Notes: a model not told the origin generated them from the sequence alone. A stretch of 64,000 nucleotides of DNA from Methyloligella sp. GL2 (GCF_013341275.1 NZ_CP054476.1:2592988-2656987); one strand, 5' to 3'; counted from the stretch's first letter, positions 36,096 through 45,142 are shown. Translations and numbers: made by a program.

Positions 36096-37769
36096 CTAGC
36101 GGCGCTTCCGGCGCTTTTGCTGCGGCGGCCGCTTGGGCCTTGTCTGCAGCTTGATGCGCGTGCTGGCGGCACCGAATGCCGGGGCCTCGCCTTGCGCACC
36201 GAACCCGGCAAAGGGGTTCACCGGCTTCTTGCCCCCGGTCTTCAAGAACTCGGCATGGCTGATGAGGCCGGCGAGCTGTTCGGGGCGGGCCTTATGCATC
36301 GCGGCGCGGTGGCGCTCATAAGCAGCGCGGTTGAGCATCGAGGCGCGGGCCAGGCGGTGCTTCTGATAGAAGCCCTTGGCGACCAGAAGCAGCGTGTAGA
36401 CCGGACTTGAGAACAGGAAGGACGTGTCGAGATCGATGGATTCGGGCGTCACGTTCTCCCAAAGCTTCAGGTTCTCCTTGAGCCGGTCGGAGAGCTTCAT
36501 CTCCTCGCGGGCGACGCGCCAATACTCCGTGTCTTGCCGGTTGTTGAGGTGATAATGGGCCTGGATGAAATCGCGCACCTCCTCATAGACCCGGCTCACT
36601 TGCCGGTTATAGGCGGCGGCGAGCTCGGGCTCGAAATCCTGGGTCGGCAGATAATGCTGCAGCCAGCGCACGCCGAGATCGGTCATGAAGATGGCGGTCG
36701 CCTCAAGCGGCTCGATGAAACCGCCGGACAGCCCCAGCGCGACGCAGTTCTTCACCCAGGCATTGCGCACCCGGCCGGTGCGGATCGGGATGATGCGCGG
36801 CTCGGCGTCCTTGGCCTGATCGCCGTAGAAGGCGAGCAGCTCGTCAATCGCTTCGTCGTCTGAGAGAAAGCGGCTGGAGAACACATAGCCGGTGCCGACG
36901 CGGGTGGTGAGCGGAATGTTGAAGTTCCAGCCGGCGGAGAAACCGGTCGCCAGGGTGGTCGGCGCGATGACGTTGGGATCCTTATGGGGGATCTGCATCA
37001 CCGCGGCGCGATCGTTCAACAGATGATCGCTATAGGATTGGAACGGCTCGCCGAGCGCCTTCTGCACAATCGAGCCGCGGAAGCCGGTGCAATCGACGAC
37101 GAGATCGACGGGGAAGTCGCCCTTCTCGCGCAAGCTGAGCGATTTGACGAATCCGCGCTCGTCGAGATTGACCTCATCGACATCGTCGAGGATGTGCTTC
37201 ACGCCGCGCCCCGTGGCCAGCTCGCGCAAGAAGGCGGCCAGCTTGGTGGCGTCGAAGTGATAGGTGTAGCCGACCTCGCCGGAGAATTCCGGCTCGCCGG
37301 GGCCGCGCGGGGCGAGATTGTTGCGGACGATCTCGGTGACCGGCGAGAAGGCGCGGGCATAGGCAAGGCCAGCATCGGGCGCATTGCGGGCCGGATCGAA
37401 GGTGACGAAATAATCGGCCAGCGGATGGCCATCGATATGGCCGGGCGAGTTCAGGATATTCAGGAACTCGATGGGCTGGCCCTTCTCGTCATGGTTCCAA
37501 TTGATGAATTGGGCGGCGACCTTGAAGGTCGCGTCGGTCTTCTCGAAGAACTCAGCCTCGGAGATGCCGAGCTGATTGAGCAGGAAGACCATGCCCGGCA
37601 GACTCGCCTCACCCACCCCGACGATGGGGATGGTCGGCGACTCGATCAGGGTGATCTTGAGCCGATGCTTGGCATCCTTGGATTGGCAGAATTGATTGAG
37701 AAACGCGGCAGCAAGCCAGCCCGCCGTGCCGCCGCCAACGATGGTGATACTGCGTAAAGCTTCGCCCAT
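36096..37769 (-). CDS. Flavin-dependent tryptophan-halogenase-family protein
   Basis: The product has 557 residues. The FAD-binding GGGTAGW is at 12-18. Lys83, in ATFKVAAQFINW, corresponds to the catalytic lysine of PrnA. Glu353, in GGFIEPLEATAI, matches the PrnA active-site glutamate region. The hallmark WxWxIP is altered to WNFNIP (281-286), so the second Trp is Phe. A very basic tail (QKRRKRR) ends the protein. It would need a flavin reductase, not seen nearby. ATG 37769 follows a GGGGG site. It is convergent with the siderophore importer. The substrate is unknown. Confidence 0.88.
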   Translation of the reverse strand: MGEALRSITIVGGGTAGWLAAAFLNQFCQSKDAKHRLKITLIESPTIPIVGVGEASLPGMVFLLNQLGISEAEFFEKTDATFKVAAQFINWNHDEKGQPIEFLNILNSPGHIDGHPLADYFVTFDPARNAPDAGLAYARAFSPVTEIVRNNLAPRGPGEPEFSGEVGYTYHFDATKLAAFLRELATGRGVKHILDDVDEVNLDERGFVKSLSLREKGDFPVDLVVDCTGFRGSIVQKALGEPFQSYSDHLLNDRAAVMQIPHKDPNVIAPTTLATGFSAGWNFNIPLTTRVGTGYVFSSRFLSDDEAIDELLAFYGDQAKDAEPRIIPIRTGRVRNAWVKNCVALGLSGGFIEPLEATAIFMTDLGVRWLQHYLPTQDFEPELAAAYNRQVSRVYEEVRDFIQAHYHLNNRQDTEYWRVAREEMKLSDRLKENLKLWENVTPESIDLDTSFLFSSPVYTLLLVAKGFYQKHRLARASMLNRAAYERHRAAMHKARPEQLAGLISHAEFLKTGGKKPVNPFAGFGAQGEAPAFGAASTRIKLQTRPKRPPQQKRRKRR

Positions 37770-37947
37770 TCGGCCCCCGGAAGTTGCGAGCGCCAAGACT
37801 AGTTGCACGGGGGACGGGTGCCAAGATGCGAATGCCGGGATACGCTCTTAGAGATCGGAAAATCTTCGGCGCCCCCTTGCAGGAAGACCGATATTTCCCT
37901 CTGACATCACCGGTTTTTGACGAATTGTCATATTGATGAAGAACACT

Positions 37948-38021
37948 GGCGCCGTCCCGGTGCGGCTTGTTCCACGGGACGATGCGCCGGTTCTTGCAGA
38001 TCGGCGCCGGTCCCGTGTTTT
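37948..38021 (+). promoter_or_regulatory. Three-armed leader: possible terminator/antiterminator before the DUF47/half-PPDK operon
   Basis: Arm B (37973-37989) can pair with downstream arm C (38002-38017). The pairs are CACGGGAC (37973-37980) with GTCCCGTG (38010-38017) and GCGCCG (37984-37989) with CGGCGC (38002-38007), followed by TTTT at 38018-38021. B can instead pair with upstream arm A (GGCGC 37948-37952 with 37984-37988, GTCCCG 37954-37959 with 37975-37980). A and C are near-identical, so the folds exclude each other, as in attenuators and riboswitches. The start codon is 18 bases after the T run. The ligand or trigger is unknown. Confidence 0.55.
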
Positions 38022-38038
38022 AGAGGTGCGAGTCCCAG

Positions 38039-39958
38039 GTGGCGCTGAAGCTGGAAATCGTGGAGGAGCTCGGCGAGGACGGTCTTCTCCTGCCGGAGCG
38101 GATCGGCGAAGCGCTGACCGCCAATGACCAGGTCAAATATTACTTCGCGCTGCTGCAGATGGCGCGGGCCAATGCCGACCGCCCTTCCCTGCCGGTGCAG
38201 GATCTGAAGACCGAGCGTCTGGCCAGCCGGATCGAGGACACCGCGCTGGACGAGGTCGTCGCCACGGCCAAGCGGGTGGGCGAGGACCGTTATGCGATCC
38301 CCCAGACTCGCACGATCCTGGCCGCCATCTCGGCCGGCATCGACACCATGCTCGCCTGTCTGCCGGAGCCGCAACGCGCCGCGCTTGCCGACCGGGCGCG
38401 CGAGCTGAAGCCGCCGCTTCTGGAGGACGACACGGTCGAGGGCGCATTGATCGACCGTATGACCTCGGGCGAGCGCGAACACGGCGACAGCCTGCATCTG
38501 GTGGTGATGGACGCCCATAAGGCGATCAACGCGCTGCAGGCGGAGACCGCCGTGGAGACCCTTGCCGGTGCGCGGGTGCATAACCTCTCGCCGCGGGCGC
38601 GCGGCCTGGTCGAGGCGTTCATGAACGGCTTGAACCGCACCGCGCCGCTGAAATTCGATCATCCGGGGCTCGGCACCACGGCGACGGAGCATGAGGGACG
38701 CATCCTGATCCAGAACGATATCGGCACCACCGACGCCCATGTGCTGGTGGTCCGCATCGACGCAAGCACTGCGAGCCTCACCTATACCGACATCCACCGG
38801 CAGCGCTTGGGCTTCTTCAAAAGCCTGTTCGAGGATTGGGATGTCGATTGGACCGATGTCGATACGCGGCGGAGCGGCCGGCTGGAGAACGCTTCCTATC
38901 TTCTCACCACCGGCAGCTATCGCGCCGGCGACGAGGCCGAGCTTGCGCGCTATCTCGATCACTTGGGCTCTCGCATCGTGTTCCTGATCGACTGGAACAA
39001 GGCACGCAAGCGCTTGCGCAACTTCGTCAGCAATGAGCGTGCGGTGGAGGTGCTGCATTGGGCCGCCGCCCACGATTTCGGCCATCGCGGCCTGCTCGAG
39101 GTCGGCGGCGAGAAGGCGCTGGCCGAGGCGGTGGAATTCGCAGCCGGCGAGCGGCTGCATTACGGCGACCGGCTGGATACGCTGATCGAGGAGGAGAGCG
39201 CGGCGGCGTTTTTGCGCAATGCCTGCGAGCTGGCCTCGGCGGGGCTGCGCCAGCAGCGCTCCCGCCGGGTGATCGCCGACGAGATCAAGGCGGATCTGCG
39301 CCGGCATTTCGAGAAGACCCAGCTCGCCATCTTCGCCATCGCCGGCCGTCATGCGGCGTGCGGCTACGATCTGGCGGTGAGCCTGAGCGAGCTGTTGGAC
39401 GATCCGGAAAGCGGCGGCGCCGCATATAAGCGCTTCGCGCAGCGGGCTTCGATCTGGGAAGGCCGCGCCGATATCCTGCTGAACGAGGCGCGGGACGATA
39501 TCCGGCGCTTCGACCGACCGGCGGTGCTGATGCAATTCTTCGAGCGCTCGGACGATGCCGTCGATCAGCTCGAGGAAGCCGCCTCGCTGATGGAGCTGGC
39601 AACGCTGGTGCATCCGGTCGGCGAGCCGCTGAAACAGCTGCGCCTGCTCTCCGAGACGGTTCTGGCCGCCGCCCAGGAGCTGATCAAATGCATCGAATGC
39701 GCCGCCACCATCACCCGTAGCGATGTGCGCGACGATCTCGACGACTTCTTGAAATCCTTCGATCAGCTCGTCGCCCTGGAGCATCGCGGCGACGATCTGA
39801 TCCGCGAGATCCGCCGGGTATTCCTCGCCGACGGAAGCGATGCGCGGATGATCTATCTCGTCGATCACATCGCCCGGGCGCTGGAGGCCTCGACCGATGC
39901 CTATGCCCATGCGGCGCAACACTTGCGCAGCTATCTGATGGAAGAGGTTCTGTCGTGA
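38039..39958 (+). CDS. PhoU-like (DUF47) C-terminal protein with a large uncharacterised N-terminal region
   Basis: The product has 639 residues, with no signal peptide or membrane helix seen. Residues about 415-639 are all-helical and resemble the PhoU_div/DUF47 family (ADILLNEARDDIRRF, FERSDDAVDQLEEAASLMEL, ALEHRGDDLIREIRR). PhoU-type proteins bind metals and regulate phosphate transport. Residues about 1-200 are helical. About 215-330 is a mixed domain (RILIQNDIGTTDAHVLVVRID, RIVFLIDWNKARKRLRNFV) that I do not recognise. The start is GTG 38039 after GAGGTG. It overlaps the half-PPDK gene by 4 bases, so they are co-translated and probably act together. Confidence 0.75.
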   Translation: MALKLEIVEELGEDGLLLPERIGEALTANDQVKYYFALLQMARANADRPSLPVQDLKTERLASRIEDTALDEVVATAKRVGEDRYAIPQTRTILAAISAGIDTMLACLPEPQRAALADRARELKPPLLEDDTVEGALIDRMTSGEREHGDSLHLVVMDAHKAINALQAETAVETLAGARVHNLSPRARGLVEAFMNGLNRTAPLKFDHPGLGTTATEHEGRILIQNDIGTTDAHVLVVRIDASTASLTYTDIHRQRLGFFKSLFEDWDVDWTDVDTRRSGRLENASYLLTTGSYRAGDEAELARYLDHLGSRIVFLIDWNKARKRLRNFVSNERAVEVLHWAAAHDFGHRGLLEVGGEKALAEAVEFAAGERLHYGDRLDTLIEEESAAAFLRNACELASAGLRQQRSRRVIADEIKADLRRHFEKTQLAIFAIAGRHAACGYDLAVSLSELLDDPESGGAAYKRFAQRASIWEGRADILLNEARDDIRRFDRPAVLMQFFERSDDAVDQLEEAASLMELATLVHPVGEPLKQLRLLSETVLAAAQELIKCIECAATITRSDVRDDLDDFLKSFDQLVALEHRGDDLIREIRRVFLADGSDARMIYLVDHIARALEASTDAYAHAAQHLRSYLMEEVLS

Positions 39959-41631
39959 CCAGCAACGCCAACGGGACGGACAAACATCGCGCATACCGGA
40001 TCCCCTTCGACAGCAGCGATGCCGGAATGCCGGAGAAAGGCGATATCGGCGCCAAGGCCTTCAATTTGATGATCATGGCGCAGCACGGGCTGCTGGTGCC
40101 GCCGGCCTTCGTGCTCGGCACCGAGCTTTGCCGCGCCTATGTGGCGGACGGCCCTTCGGCGCTGGACGGGCTGGAAGCGGTGCTGGAAGAAGAGCTGGCG
40201 CATATGGGCACCGTCATGGGCCGGCGCTTCGGCGACCGGCGCCGGCCGCTGCTGGTCTCGGTGCGCTCCGGCGCTGCGGTGTCGATGCCGGGCATGATGG
40301 AGACCGTGCTCGATGTCGGGCTTTCGCCGGATGCGGTGCAAGGCCTCATCCGCCTCACCGGCAATCCGCGCTTTGCCTATGATTGCCGCCGCCGTCTGGT
40401 GCAGCAATTCGCCGAGGTGGTGCATGGCGCCAGCGCGCGCCCGTTCGATGCGCTGCTCGAGGCCTGGCTGCGGCGCGAGGACGTGTCCCATGTCAACGAG
40501 CTCGATAGCGAGGCGCTGCACGGGCTTGCAGCGGCGATGCAGGGACAGTTCGAGACCGTGACCGGCGACGGCTTTCCCGACGATCCCATGGCGCAGCTGA
40601 CGGCGACGGTCGAGGCGGTGCTGAAATCCTGGTCCAGCGACAAGGCCAAGCGCTATCGCGCGCTCAACCATCTCGACGACACGGCCGGCACCGCGGTGAC
40701 CATCCAGGCGATGGTGTTCGGCAATGCGGGGCCGACCTCCGGCTCCGGCGTCGGCTTCACCCGCAATCCGGCCGACGGCAGCAATGCGCTCTACATCGAT
40801 TATCTGCCCAATGCGCAAGGCGAGGATGTGGTCTCCGGCCGCCGCAATGCGCTGGGCACGGCCGAGCTGCAGCGCCGCGTACCGGCAGCCTATCGCGATC
40901 TTGTCGCGCGCAAAGAGGTGCTAGAGCAGGCTTTCGGCGACATGCAGGATTTCGAGTTCACGGTGGAGGATGGCCGCCTCTACATGCTGCAATGCCGGAC
41001 GGGAAAGCGCACCCCCCTAGCGGCGCTGCGTATCGCCCACGATCTCGTCGCCGAGGAGATCATCACGCCGGAGAGCGCGCTGCAGCGCCTGGCGCAGATC
41101 GATCTGCACGCCATCGAGACCACCGAGCTGGCGCCCGGCGAAGACAGCGTCTTGCTGGCGCGCGGCGTCCCGGCCAGCGCCGGCGTCGCGGTTGGCGCCG
41201 TGGTGCTGGACCCGGCCCGTATCGATGAGATCAAGGGCCGCGGTCAGCCGGTAATCCTGCTGCGCCAGCACGCCGAGACCGGCGATATCGCGGCGGTCTC
41301 GGAGGCGGACGGGCTGATCACCGCGCTCGGGGCGCGGACCTCGCATGCCGCTGTGGTAGCACGGCAGCTCGGCAAGCCCTGCCTGGTCGGCTGCGAGGCG
41401 CTTCGAATCGATGCCTCGCTGCGGCGCTGCAGCTTCGGCAAGACGACCGTCAACGAAGGAGACGTGATCTCCCTGGATGCCGGGACCGGCGCGATCTATG
41501 CCGGCGCGGTGCCGATCCAGCGCTGCAAGCCCGAAACGCTGCTCGCCGAGGTGCAAAGCTGGCGCGATCACAGCGCATCCGCCGAGATGGACGCGATTTC
41601 CGAGCCGCGCAGCAGCGCCGGCGGAGGCTGA
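39955..41631 (+). CDS. Half-length pyruvate phosphate dikinase: ATP-grasp and phosphohistidine domains only
   Basis: The product has 558 residues. The N-terminal ATP-grasp region contains the PPDK blocks KGDIGAKAFNL, SVRSGAAVSMPGMMETVLDVGL (about 102-123) and GSGVGFTRNPADG. The phosphohistidine domain (about 400-520) has the catalytic His464 in ARTSHAAVVARQLGKPCLVGC. Full PPDK has about 880 residues. Here the C-terminal PEP/pyruvate-binding barrel is absent, and the protein ends in a short disordered tail. It can plausibly be phosphorylated by ATP on His464, but the acceptor must be something else, perhaps the DUF47 partner or its ligand. Similar domain logic is used by rifampin phosphotransferase. 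Confidence 0.82.
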   Translation: MTSNANGTDKHRAYRIPFDSSDAGMPEKGDIGAKAFNLMIMAQHGLLVPPAFVLGTELCRAYVADGPSALDGLEAVLEEELAHMGTVMGRRFGDRRRPLLVSVRSGAAVSMPGMMETVLDVGLSPDAVQGLIRLTGNPRFAYDCRRRLVQQFAEVVHGASARPFDALLEAWLRREDVSHVNELDSEALHGLAAAMQGQFETVTGDGFPDDPMAQLTATVEAVLKSWSSDKAKRYRALNHLDDTAGTAVTIQAMVFGNAGPTSGSGVGFTRNPADGSNALYIDYLPNAQGEDVVSGRRNALGTAELQRRVPAAYRDLVARKEVLEQAFGDMQDFEFTVEDGRLYMLQCRTGKRTPLAALRIAHDLVAEEIITPESALQRLAQIDLHAIETTELAPGEDSVLLARGVPASAGVAVGAVVLDPARIDEIKGRGQPVILLRQHAETGDIAAVSEADGLITALGARTSHAAVVARQLGKPCLVGCEALRIDASLRRCSFGKTTVNEGDVISLDAGTGAIYAGAVPIQRCKPETLLAEVQSWRDHSASAEMDAISEPRSSAGGG

Positions 41632-41702
41632 GGCGCCTCGCAAAACCAGGATTTATGCCCAAAAACTGATCACATGGCTTGCCGCCGGTCATGAGCTAGG
41701 AT

Positions 41703-41714
41703 ATTTGATCAAAT
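41703..41714. promoter_or_regulatory. Putative GntR operator ATTTGATCAAAT before puuA
   Basis: A perfect 12-base palindrome lies 41 bases before the puuA start. The same 12-mer recurs before potF (51637) and the EamA gene (56834), with a one-mismatch copy at 50850. FCD-type GntR repressors bind palindromes of this size (Caulobacter VanR uses ATTGGATCCAAT). Confidence 0.7.
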
Positions 41715-41754
41715 TATTCGAGCTCATTGTCTTACCCGGATTTGGCATCCCGAA

Positions 41755-43101
41755 ATGACATCAGACCCTTCAGAATGGCTGGCGGCGCGGCCGGAGATCA
41801 CCTCGGTCTTCGCCTGTGTGTGCGATCTCAACGGCGCGTTGCGTGGTAAGTGGCTTCCGGTCGAGCAGAGCGCAAAGCTGCTGAAAAGCGGCGCCCGCAT
41901 GCCCTTCTCCACCTTCAACCTGGATATCTGGGGCACCGATATCGTTGGCAGCCAGTTCGTCTACGAGACGGGCGATGCGGACGGGACCTGCGCCTTCACC
42001 GGACGGCCGCTGGTGGCCACGAGCTGGACCAGCCGGCCGAGCGCCATGGCGCTTTTGTGGATGGGGTATGAGGACGGCACGCCTTTCCCGGGCGATCCGC
42101 GCCAGGCGCTGGCGGCAATCTGCGAGCGCTACAAGGCGGCGGGCCTCACCCCGGTGGTCGCCGGGGAGTTCGAGTTCTATCTGTTCGATCCCTCGGGCGA
42201 GCGGCCGATGCCGCCGCATTCCCCGATCTCGGGCGACAGGCTGAACAGCAACAACGCCATCTCGATCACCGAAGTGCAGCAGTTCGAGGCGTTCTTGAAC
42301 GACGTCTACGATTGCTGCCGCGATCAGGACATCGCGATCGACGCCACGATCTGCGAGAACGGCTTCGGCCAGTTCGAGGTCAGCATGAAGCATATGCCCG
42401 ATCCTTTGCGGGCGGCGGACGACGCCATTCTGTTCAAGCAGATGGTGCGCGGCATCGCCCGCAAGCACGGCTTCGGCGCCACCTTCATGGCGAAACCTTA
42501 CGGCGAGGATTCCGGCAGCGGGCTGCACTATCACGTCTCGATGCTGGATGCGGACGGCAACAACGTGTTCGACGACGGCAGCCTGAAGGGCTCCGATACG
42601 CTGCTTCATGCCGTGGGCGGACTGGTGGCGACGATGCAAGAATGCATGCTGGCCTTCGCGCCGCACGAGAATTCCTACCGGCGCTTCCAGCCGGGCACGC
42701 ATTCTCCCGCCTCGGTGGGCTGGGGCTATGAAAACCGCACCGCGGCGATCCGCATTCCCGGCGGGCCGGGCATGGCGCGGCGCTTCGAGCACCGCGTCGC
42801 CGGCGCCGACGCCAACCCCTATCTGGTGCTGGCCAGCATTTTGGGCGGCGCCCTGCTCGGCATGGAGAAGAAGATCGCACCGCCCGCCCCAGTCGAAGGC
42901 AATGCCTATGACGCCGATCTGCCGGCGCTGCCGCAGGATTGGGGCACGGCGATCGAGGCGTTCCGCAGCGGCCAATACGTGCCGGAGATCTTCTCCCCGA
43001 CGCTGCAGGCCATGTTTGCCGACTGCAAGGCGCAGGAGCTGCAGCGCTTCCGGCGCACGGTCACCGAATTCGAATATCAAAGCTATTTGGAAGTCGTGTA
43101 G
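41755..43101 (+). CDS. puuA: Gamma-glutamylputrescine synthetase-type glutamine synthetase
   Basis: The 448-residue GS-family protein starts with a diverged N-terminal beta-grasp domain. The catalytic domain shows VVAGEFEFYLFD, ICENGFGQFEVSMKH, GATFMAKPYGEDSGSGLHYHVS and the Asn/Arg block NRTAAIRIPGGPG. Glu and His metal ligands are in place. In the Puu pathway it ligates glutamate to putrescine or another amine using ATP. It forms a coupled operon with an FAD oxidase (one-base overlap) and a GATase. A second GS paralogue lies at 49.4 kb, so substrate preferences may differ. Confidence 0.88.
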   Translation: MTSDPSEWLAARPEITSVFACVCDLNGALRGKWLPVEQSAKLLKSGARMPFSTFNLDIWGTDIVGSQFVYETGDADGTCAFTGRPLVATSWTSRPSAMALLWMGYEDGTPFPGDPRQALAAICERYKAAGLTPVVAGEFEFYLFDPSGERPMPPHSPISGDRLNSNNAISITEVQQFEAFLNDVYDCCRDQDIAIDATICENGFGQFEVSMKHMPDPLRAADDAILFKQMVRGIARKHGFGATFMAKPYGEDSGSGLHYHVSMLDADGNNVFDDGSLKGSDTLLHAVGGLVATMQECMLAFAPHENSYRRFQPGTHSPASVGWGYENRTAAIRIPGGPGMARRFEHRVAGADANPYLVLASILGGALLGMEKKIAPPAPVEGNAYDADLPALPQDWGTAIEAFRSGQYVPEIFSPTLQAMFADCKAQELQRFRRTVTEFEYQSYLEVV

Positions 43102-44408
43102 TGGCGAAAAATGCGAGCTACGCCGGCAGCGGCGACTACGTGAACAGCTATTACGCCTATTCGGCCAATCCGGCGCCGGAGCGCCCGGCGCTCACGGACG
43201 CGGTGGAGACGGATGTCTGCGTGGTCGGGGCCGGCTATAGCGGGCTTTCCGCCGCGATCACCCTGGCCGAGAAGGGCTACCGCGTCGTCATGCTGGAGGG
43301 CGCCAAGGTCGGCTGGGGCGCCTCGGGCCGCAATGGCGGGCAGATCGTCAACGGGCTCAATGCCAGCCTGCAATCCATCGCCAAGCGCTATGGCGAGGAC
43401 AAGGCGAAGTTCGTCGCCGGCGTGGTGCAGGAAGGCGGCGAGATCATCCGCGACCGGGTGAAGCGATACGATATCGCCTGCGATCTGAAGGACAACAACA
43501 TCTTCGCCGCGCTGAACGGCCGCCATATGCGCGAGCTGGAGGAGCGGATCGCGGTCTGGGAAGGCTATGGCCTGCGCAATCAGGAGCTGCTGTCGCGCGA
43601 TCAGATGCGCGAGCATGTCGGCTCCGATCTCTATGTCGGCGGCGCGATCGACCGGAGCGGCGGGCATATGCACCCGCTCAATCTGGCGCTCGGCGAGGCG
43701 GCGGCGCTGGAGAGCCTCGGCGGGGTGATCTACGAGCACAGCCCGGCGGTGAAGGTGGACGATAGCGGGCCGACCCCGGTGGTGGAGACGCCGCAGGGCA
43801 AGGTGAGCTGCAAGACGCTGGTGCTATGCGGCAATGCCTATCTCGGTTCGGTGGTGCCGACGCTGGCCTGGCGGGTGATGCCGGTCTCCACCCAGGTGAT
43901 GGCGACCAAGCCGCTCGGCGACAATCTCGCCGCGAGCCTGCTGCCGACGGACGCCTGCGTGGAGGATGTCCGCTACATCCTCGACTATTACCGGCTCTCG
44001 GCCGATAAGCGGCTGCTATTCGGCGGCGGCACGGTCTATGGCGGCGCCGACCCAAGCGACATCAAGGCCAAGCTGATGGGCAATCTGGTCAAGGTGTTCC
44101 CGGCCCTGAAGGACGTGCAGATCGACTTCGCCTGGAGCGGCAATTTCGCCCTGTCCTTCACGCGCGTGCCGCAGCTCGGGCGCATCGGCGACAACACCTA
44201 TTTCGCGCAAGGCTATAGCGGCCACGGCGTGGTGGGATCGCATCTGTTCGGAAGAATTCTCGGCGAAGCTATTGACGGCGACAGCTCGCGTTTCGATGTA
44301 TTCGCCGGGCTTCCTTGGGTGCCCTTCCCCGGCGGCCGTATGTTCCGCGTCCCCTACTCCACCATCGGTTCGTGGTGGTATGCGTTGCGGGACCGGCTCG
44401 GCGTCTAG
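43101..44408 (+). CDS. puuB: FAD-dependent oxidoreductase, gamma-glutamylputrescine oxidase-like
   Basis: The product has 435 residues. The N-terminal VNSYYAYSANP precedes the Rossmann motif VVGAGYSGLSAAITLAEKGYRVVMLEG, then GWGASGRNGGQIVNG, which is the PuuB/DAO-family signature. The C-terminal QGYSGHGVVGSHLFGRILGEAI is FAD-contacting. It oxidises the glutamylated amine to the aldehyde, releasing ammonia and hydrogen peroxide. GTG 43101 shares its first base with the puuA stop and has GGAAG 8 bases upstream. A paralogue is at 46.6 kb. Confidence 0.88.
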   Translation: MAKNASYAGSGDYVNSYYAYSANPAPERPALTDAVETDVCVVGAGYSGLSAAITLAEKGYRVVMLEGAKVGWGASGRNGGQIVNGLNASLQSIAKRYGEDKAKFVAGVVQEGGEIIRDRVKRYDIACDLKDNNIFAALNGRHMRELEERIAVWEGYGLRNQELLSRDQMREHVGSDLYVGGAIDRSGGHMHPLNLALGEAAALESLGGVIYEHSPAVKVDDSGPTPVVETPQGKVSCKTLVLCGNAYLGSVVPTLAWRVMPVSTQVMATKPLGDNLAASLLPTDACVEDVRYILDYYRLSADKRLLFGGGTVYGGADPSDIKAKLMGNLVKVFPALKDVQIDFAWSGNFALSFTRVPQLGRIGDNTYFAQGYSGHGVVGSHLFGRILGEAIDGDSSRFDVFAGLPWVPFPGGRMFRVPYSTIGSWWYALRDRLGV

Positions 44409-44458
44409 GCACCGGCAATCCCTGTATCTCGCTTCACTCTTTCTCCGAACGTTGCATC

Positions 44459-45142
44459 ATGAAGATCGGTATCCTGCAGACCGGGCGCCCGCCCGAAGAA
44501 CTCCGAGACGAGCACGGGGACTACGACACGCTGTTCCACGCGCTGCTGGACGGAAACGATTTCACGTTCGAGAGCTATGCGGCGCTGGACGGGGTGTTTC
44601 CGGCGCGGCCGCAAGAGGCCGATGCCTGGCTGATCACCGGATCGAAGCACGGCGTCTATGAGGACCATAGCTGGATCCCACCGCTGGAGAATTTCATCCG
44701 GCAAAGCTATGCGGCGGCGGTGCCGCTGGTCGGTATCTGCTTCGGCCATCAGATCGTGGCCCAGGCGCTTGGCGGCAAGGTGGTGAAATTCGACGGCGGC
44801 TGGTCGGTCGGGGCAACCGCGTACCGAACGCAGGATGGCGAGGACATCCGCCTGATCGCCTGGCATCAGGATCAGGTGATCGAACCACCGGCGGATGCGG
44901 TCGTCGAGGCGTCCTCCGATTTCTGCCGCTATGCGGTGCTGCGCTACGGCGACAAGGCGCTGACCATGCAGCCGCATCCGGAGTTCACGCCGGAATTCTC
45001 GCGCGTGCTGCTTGAGGCGCGCGGCAAGACGCTGCCGCGCGAGATCGCCGAGCGCGCCGATGCGAGCTTCGACTCGCCGCTGGACCGGGCAGCGGCGGCC
45101 GAAACAATCGCAAATTTCCTGGCGCGGAAGCGCTCTGCTTAA
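44459..45142 (+). CDS. Class I glutamine amidotransferase, probable gamma-glutamyl-GABA hydrolase role
   Basis: The 227-residue class I GATase has the nucleophile Cys in PLVGICFGHQIVAQALGG (about 90-107) and the His-Glu pair in MQPHPEFTPEF (about 165-175). In the puu pathway such an enzyme cleaves gamma-glutamyl-GABA. The sequence is of the GMP-synthase GATase type (PF00117) rather than the C26 type of E. coli PuuD, so the role is inferred from its place after puuA-puuB. It overlaps the convergent aldehyde dehydrogenase stop by 4 bases. Confidence 0.78.
   Translation: MKIGILQTGRPPEELRDEHGDYDTLFHALLDGNDFTFESYAALDGVFPARPQEADAWLITGSKHGVYEDHSWIPPLENFIRQSYAAAVPLVGICFGHQIVAQALGGKVVKFDGGWSVGATAYRTQDGEDIRLIAWHQDQVIEPPADAVVEASSDFCRYAVLRYGDKALTMQPHPEFTPEFSRVLLEARGKTLPREIAERADASFDSPLDRAAAAETIANFLARKRSA

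Noticed and set aside
37949-38017. tRNA-like or small RNA gene in the GC-rich inverted repeats before the DUF47 gene
   Set aside because: There is no cloverleaf, anticodon arm or T-loop sequence. The inverted repeats fit a leader switch better.
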